Origin: HRBIN01 sp038891515
GTDB taxonomy: Archaea > Thermoproteota > Nitrososphaeria_A > Caldarchaeales > Caldarchaeaceae
Direction: 5' to 3'
NCBI GenBank assembly: GCA_038891515.1
Contig: JAWAEB010000037.1
Location: 1-15,839 of the forward strand
DNA length: 15,839 nucleotides
The notes under the pieces are model-generated. The model did not search any database. It saw nothing but the letters and a program-made list of their open reading frames with translations, and was not told the origin of the DNA. Below, in pieces: positions 14,556 through 15,839 of this stretch (its first letter is position 1; each line of letters starts with the position of its first letter). The position numbers were made by a program, and so were the translations under genes.

Positions 14556-15638
14556 CTAACCACCCCCAACAAACTCTTCAATAGGTCGGTACTCAATATC
14601 GTATCCAAAGTATTTCGGCCCCACGAGCTGTAGCCCTTCCTTGGAGCGCCATTTTTCTGAGCATGGGAATGCTATTACTAGAATGCGGTAACCATATCGC
14701 AGTCTTTCCGTTGTTATAGGGCTTATCGTCTCTGAGTCAATTATGCAGATAAGGTCCGGTACAGATGCGATTATTTTTCCGTCAACTTCTGCAACAAGGT
14801 TCTCGTTTTGAAAGCGTATAGTCATCGTCTGGTTCTTATATTCATCAAGACCTTGTATGACGGCCTCTCCTCTGGCAAAACCGCCTATGTTAGCCCTCTC
14901 CACGCCGACAATCTTCCCTCTAAAAAGCAGGTACCCATCCGTGCAGTCTAATAATGCGTCGAGTTGGTTATCACCCCTAGCCTTAGCCTCACGTAGCCTT
15001 CTACCTATCTCTATGCCCTTGCTCACAGTCCGCCATATGGCTGATTCTCTAAACTTGCTTCCAAGACAGGCGTACAATGCAATCCACGCTGTTCCACCCA
15101 TCTTTATTGTGGCAGCCCTCGCTATTTTCTCGGTCCAAAGGTTGTTGATAGTCTCAAACATGATACTGTTGCCTTTCTCATCCGCCATAGCCATCGGGGT
15201 CGCCTTGACTCCATAGAGAGTAAACGAAACCATCTGCAGCTCTGGAAATGCCCTCCCCATTCCATCCGCGTCAACTACTGGGATATTCATTGCCCCTGCC
15301 ACCACGAATGGTATTGTAGAGTTGACGCCACCAGCCTCTATTGGGCATGTGGCACAAGCCCTCTTGTTTAGGTATCGCTGTAGCAGTTCGAACGCTTTTA
15401 TGGCCTCTTCACCACTGGGAACCTTCTCAATCAGGACTGTTGGAGTGCCCATTGCGGCCGAAGGTATGACCAATCCATCCTCATCCACCTCAGTAGGGTC
15501 CAAAAGCTCAATCGGGCCTCTTCGGTCTATGATCTGAAGAGCCATAAGTCTACCGATATATGGGTCTCCTCCGCCGCCGGTCCCTAAAATAGCAGCTCCC
15601 ACAGCAAGGTCATTAATATTTTCCCTAGAGACTTTCAT
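14556..15638 (-). CDS. DUF917 / S-Me-THD family protein, copy 2
   Basis: A 360-residue paralogue of the gene at 10962-12119. GTGGGGDPY (19-27), EAGGVNSTIPF (101-111) and DADGMGRAFPELQM (123-136) fall at the same residue numbers as in copy 1 when the ATG at 15638 is used. That choice is also supported by a TATA box about 28 nt upstream, so the longer frame from 15683 is not preferred. The core of copy 1 from about residue 180 is matched here with lower similarity, including FQNENLVAEVDG and a C-terminal KYFGYDIEY. Copy 2 has two cysteines in NKRACATCPIE where copy 1 has none; a metal or redox role there is conceivable but unproven. It is the first gene of the block and abuts HyuA copy 2. Confidence 0.92.
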   Translation of the reverse strand: MKVSRENINDLAVGAAILGTGGGGDPYIGRLMALQIIDRRGPIELLDPTEVDEDGLVIPSAAMGTPTVLIEKVPSGEEAIKAFELLQRYLNKRACATCPIEAGGVNSTIPFVVAGAMNIPVVDADGMGRAFPELQMVSFTLYGVKATPMAMADEKGNSIMFETINNLWTEKIARAATIKMGGTAWIALYACLGSKFRESAIWRTVSKGIEIGRRLREAKARGDNQLDALLDCTDGYLLFRGKIVGVERANIGGFARGEAVIQGLDEYKNQTMTIRFQNENLVAEVDGKIIASVPDLICIIDSETISPITTERLRYGYRILVIAFPCSEKWRSKEGLQLVGPKYFGYDIEYRPIEEFVGGG

Positions 15639-15662
15639 CATATATTCCGCCCCAGCAAGAGC

Positions 15663-15670
15663 ATATTTAA
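15663..15670 (-). promoter_or_regulatory. TATA box of the DUF917/HyuA copy 2 operon
   Basis: TTAAATAT on the minus strand is centred about 28 nt before the ATG at 15638 (about 25 nt before the adjacent ATG at 15641). This predicts a leaderless mRNA and explains why the frame upstream to 15683 is not the start. Confidence 0.55.
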
Positions 15671-15689
15671 GCAATTCCAACATGCTAGT

Positions 15690-15699
15690 GTATTAAATA
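15690..15699 (+). promoter_or_regulatory. Possible TATA box of the divergent gene at the right edge
   Basis: GTATTAAATA is A/T-rich and lies about 60 nt before the predicted plus-strand start, which would leave a leader of about 35-40 nt. It could instead serve the minus strand. Confidence 0.35.
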
Positions 15700-15728
15700 A
15701 TTCTCACACTCTCTGAGACTGTCAACTT

Positions 15729-15749
15729 AAGGCCTATGGCCTGGGCCTT
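15729..15749. repeat. Inverted repeat in the divergent promoter region
   Basis: AAGGCC (15729-15734) and GGCCTT (15744-15749) form a perfect inverted repeat with a 9-nt spacer. The spacer holds a further GGCC. It lies between the possible start site and start codon of the plus-strand gene, where an operator could sit. Confidence 0.3.
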
Positions 15750-15757
15750 CCCATTCG

Positions 15758-15839
15758 TTGGAGGTGATTGAGATCAGGGTTGGCCTAGGCCGTCTTATAG
15801 GTTTCTTTGGTGATAGAGATGTCTTTCCCCGTGTTAGGA
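15758..15839 (+). CDS. Start of a plus-strand gene cut by the window edge
   Basis: A strong Shine-Dalgarno sequence GGAGGTGATT (15760-15769) lies in an open plus-strand frame that continues to the end. Possible starts in that frame are TTG at 15758 and GTG at 15764, both overlapping the Shine-Dalgarno sequence, so the true start is uncertain. The visible residues include IEIRVGLGRLIGFFGDRD, which I do not recognise. It would be transcribed divergently from the hydantoinase block. Confidence 0.4.
   Translation, partial: MEVIEIRVGLGRLIGFFGDRDVFPRVR

Overview
The window looks like a chromosomal segment of a thermophilic archaeon, probably in or near the Thermoproteota. Several genes have an A/T-rich TATA box centred about 27-31 nt upstream of the ATG with no room for a leader, the usual archaeal leaderless arrangement. 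Arginine is mostly AGA/AGG, one gene is a diverged group II (thermosome-type) chaperonin, and the mobile-element remnants are of archaeal type. I cannot name the genus.

Region 1-2017 (+ strand and debris). A secreted matrixin-like zinc metalloprotease with its own leaderless promoter (124-801) is followed by about 1.2 kb of decayed DNA. This holds a broken LAGLIDADG homing endonuclease on the minus strand (about 1000-1361), an unidentified open fragment (793-1089), a relic of the GMP synthase ATP-pyrophosphatase domain on the plus strand (about 1359-1640), and an isolated insertion-sequence terminus (1781-1794).

Region 2018-8788 (transport). A Tat-exported solute-binding protein (2018-3421, +) converges, with 3 bp between stop codons, on a minus-strand operon read from a promoter at 8781-8788. 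The operon order is hydantoin/Asp-Glu-type racemase, PotA-like ABC ATPase, two PotB/PotC-like permeases, and last a strongly diverged thermosome paralogue. Together they look like a complete importer plus a racemase, with a chaperonin-like protein of unknown purpose.

Region 8799-9379 (insertion). An internally deleted IS6-like element of 565 bp is flanked by a perfect 8-bp direct repeat. It landed at the last codon of the upstream hydantoinase gene and now supplies that gene's stop codon.

Region 9367-15638 (catabolic block, all minus strand). Two paralogous modules, each a DUF917/S-Me-THD-family gene followed directly by a short HyuA-type hydantoinase/oxoprolinase gene, bracket a nitroreductase-family gene and a small DUF6092-like gene. 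Neither module has a hyuB gene. The inferred picture is uptake of a hydantoin-like or other cyclic amide compound (possibly sulfur-substituted), racemisation, and ATP-dependent ring opening. The actual substrate is not readable from the sequence.

The right edge (15684-15839) is a divergent promoter region with the beginning of a plus-strand gene that runs off the window.
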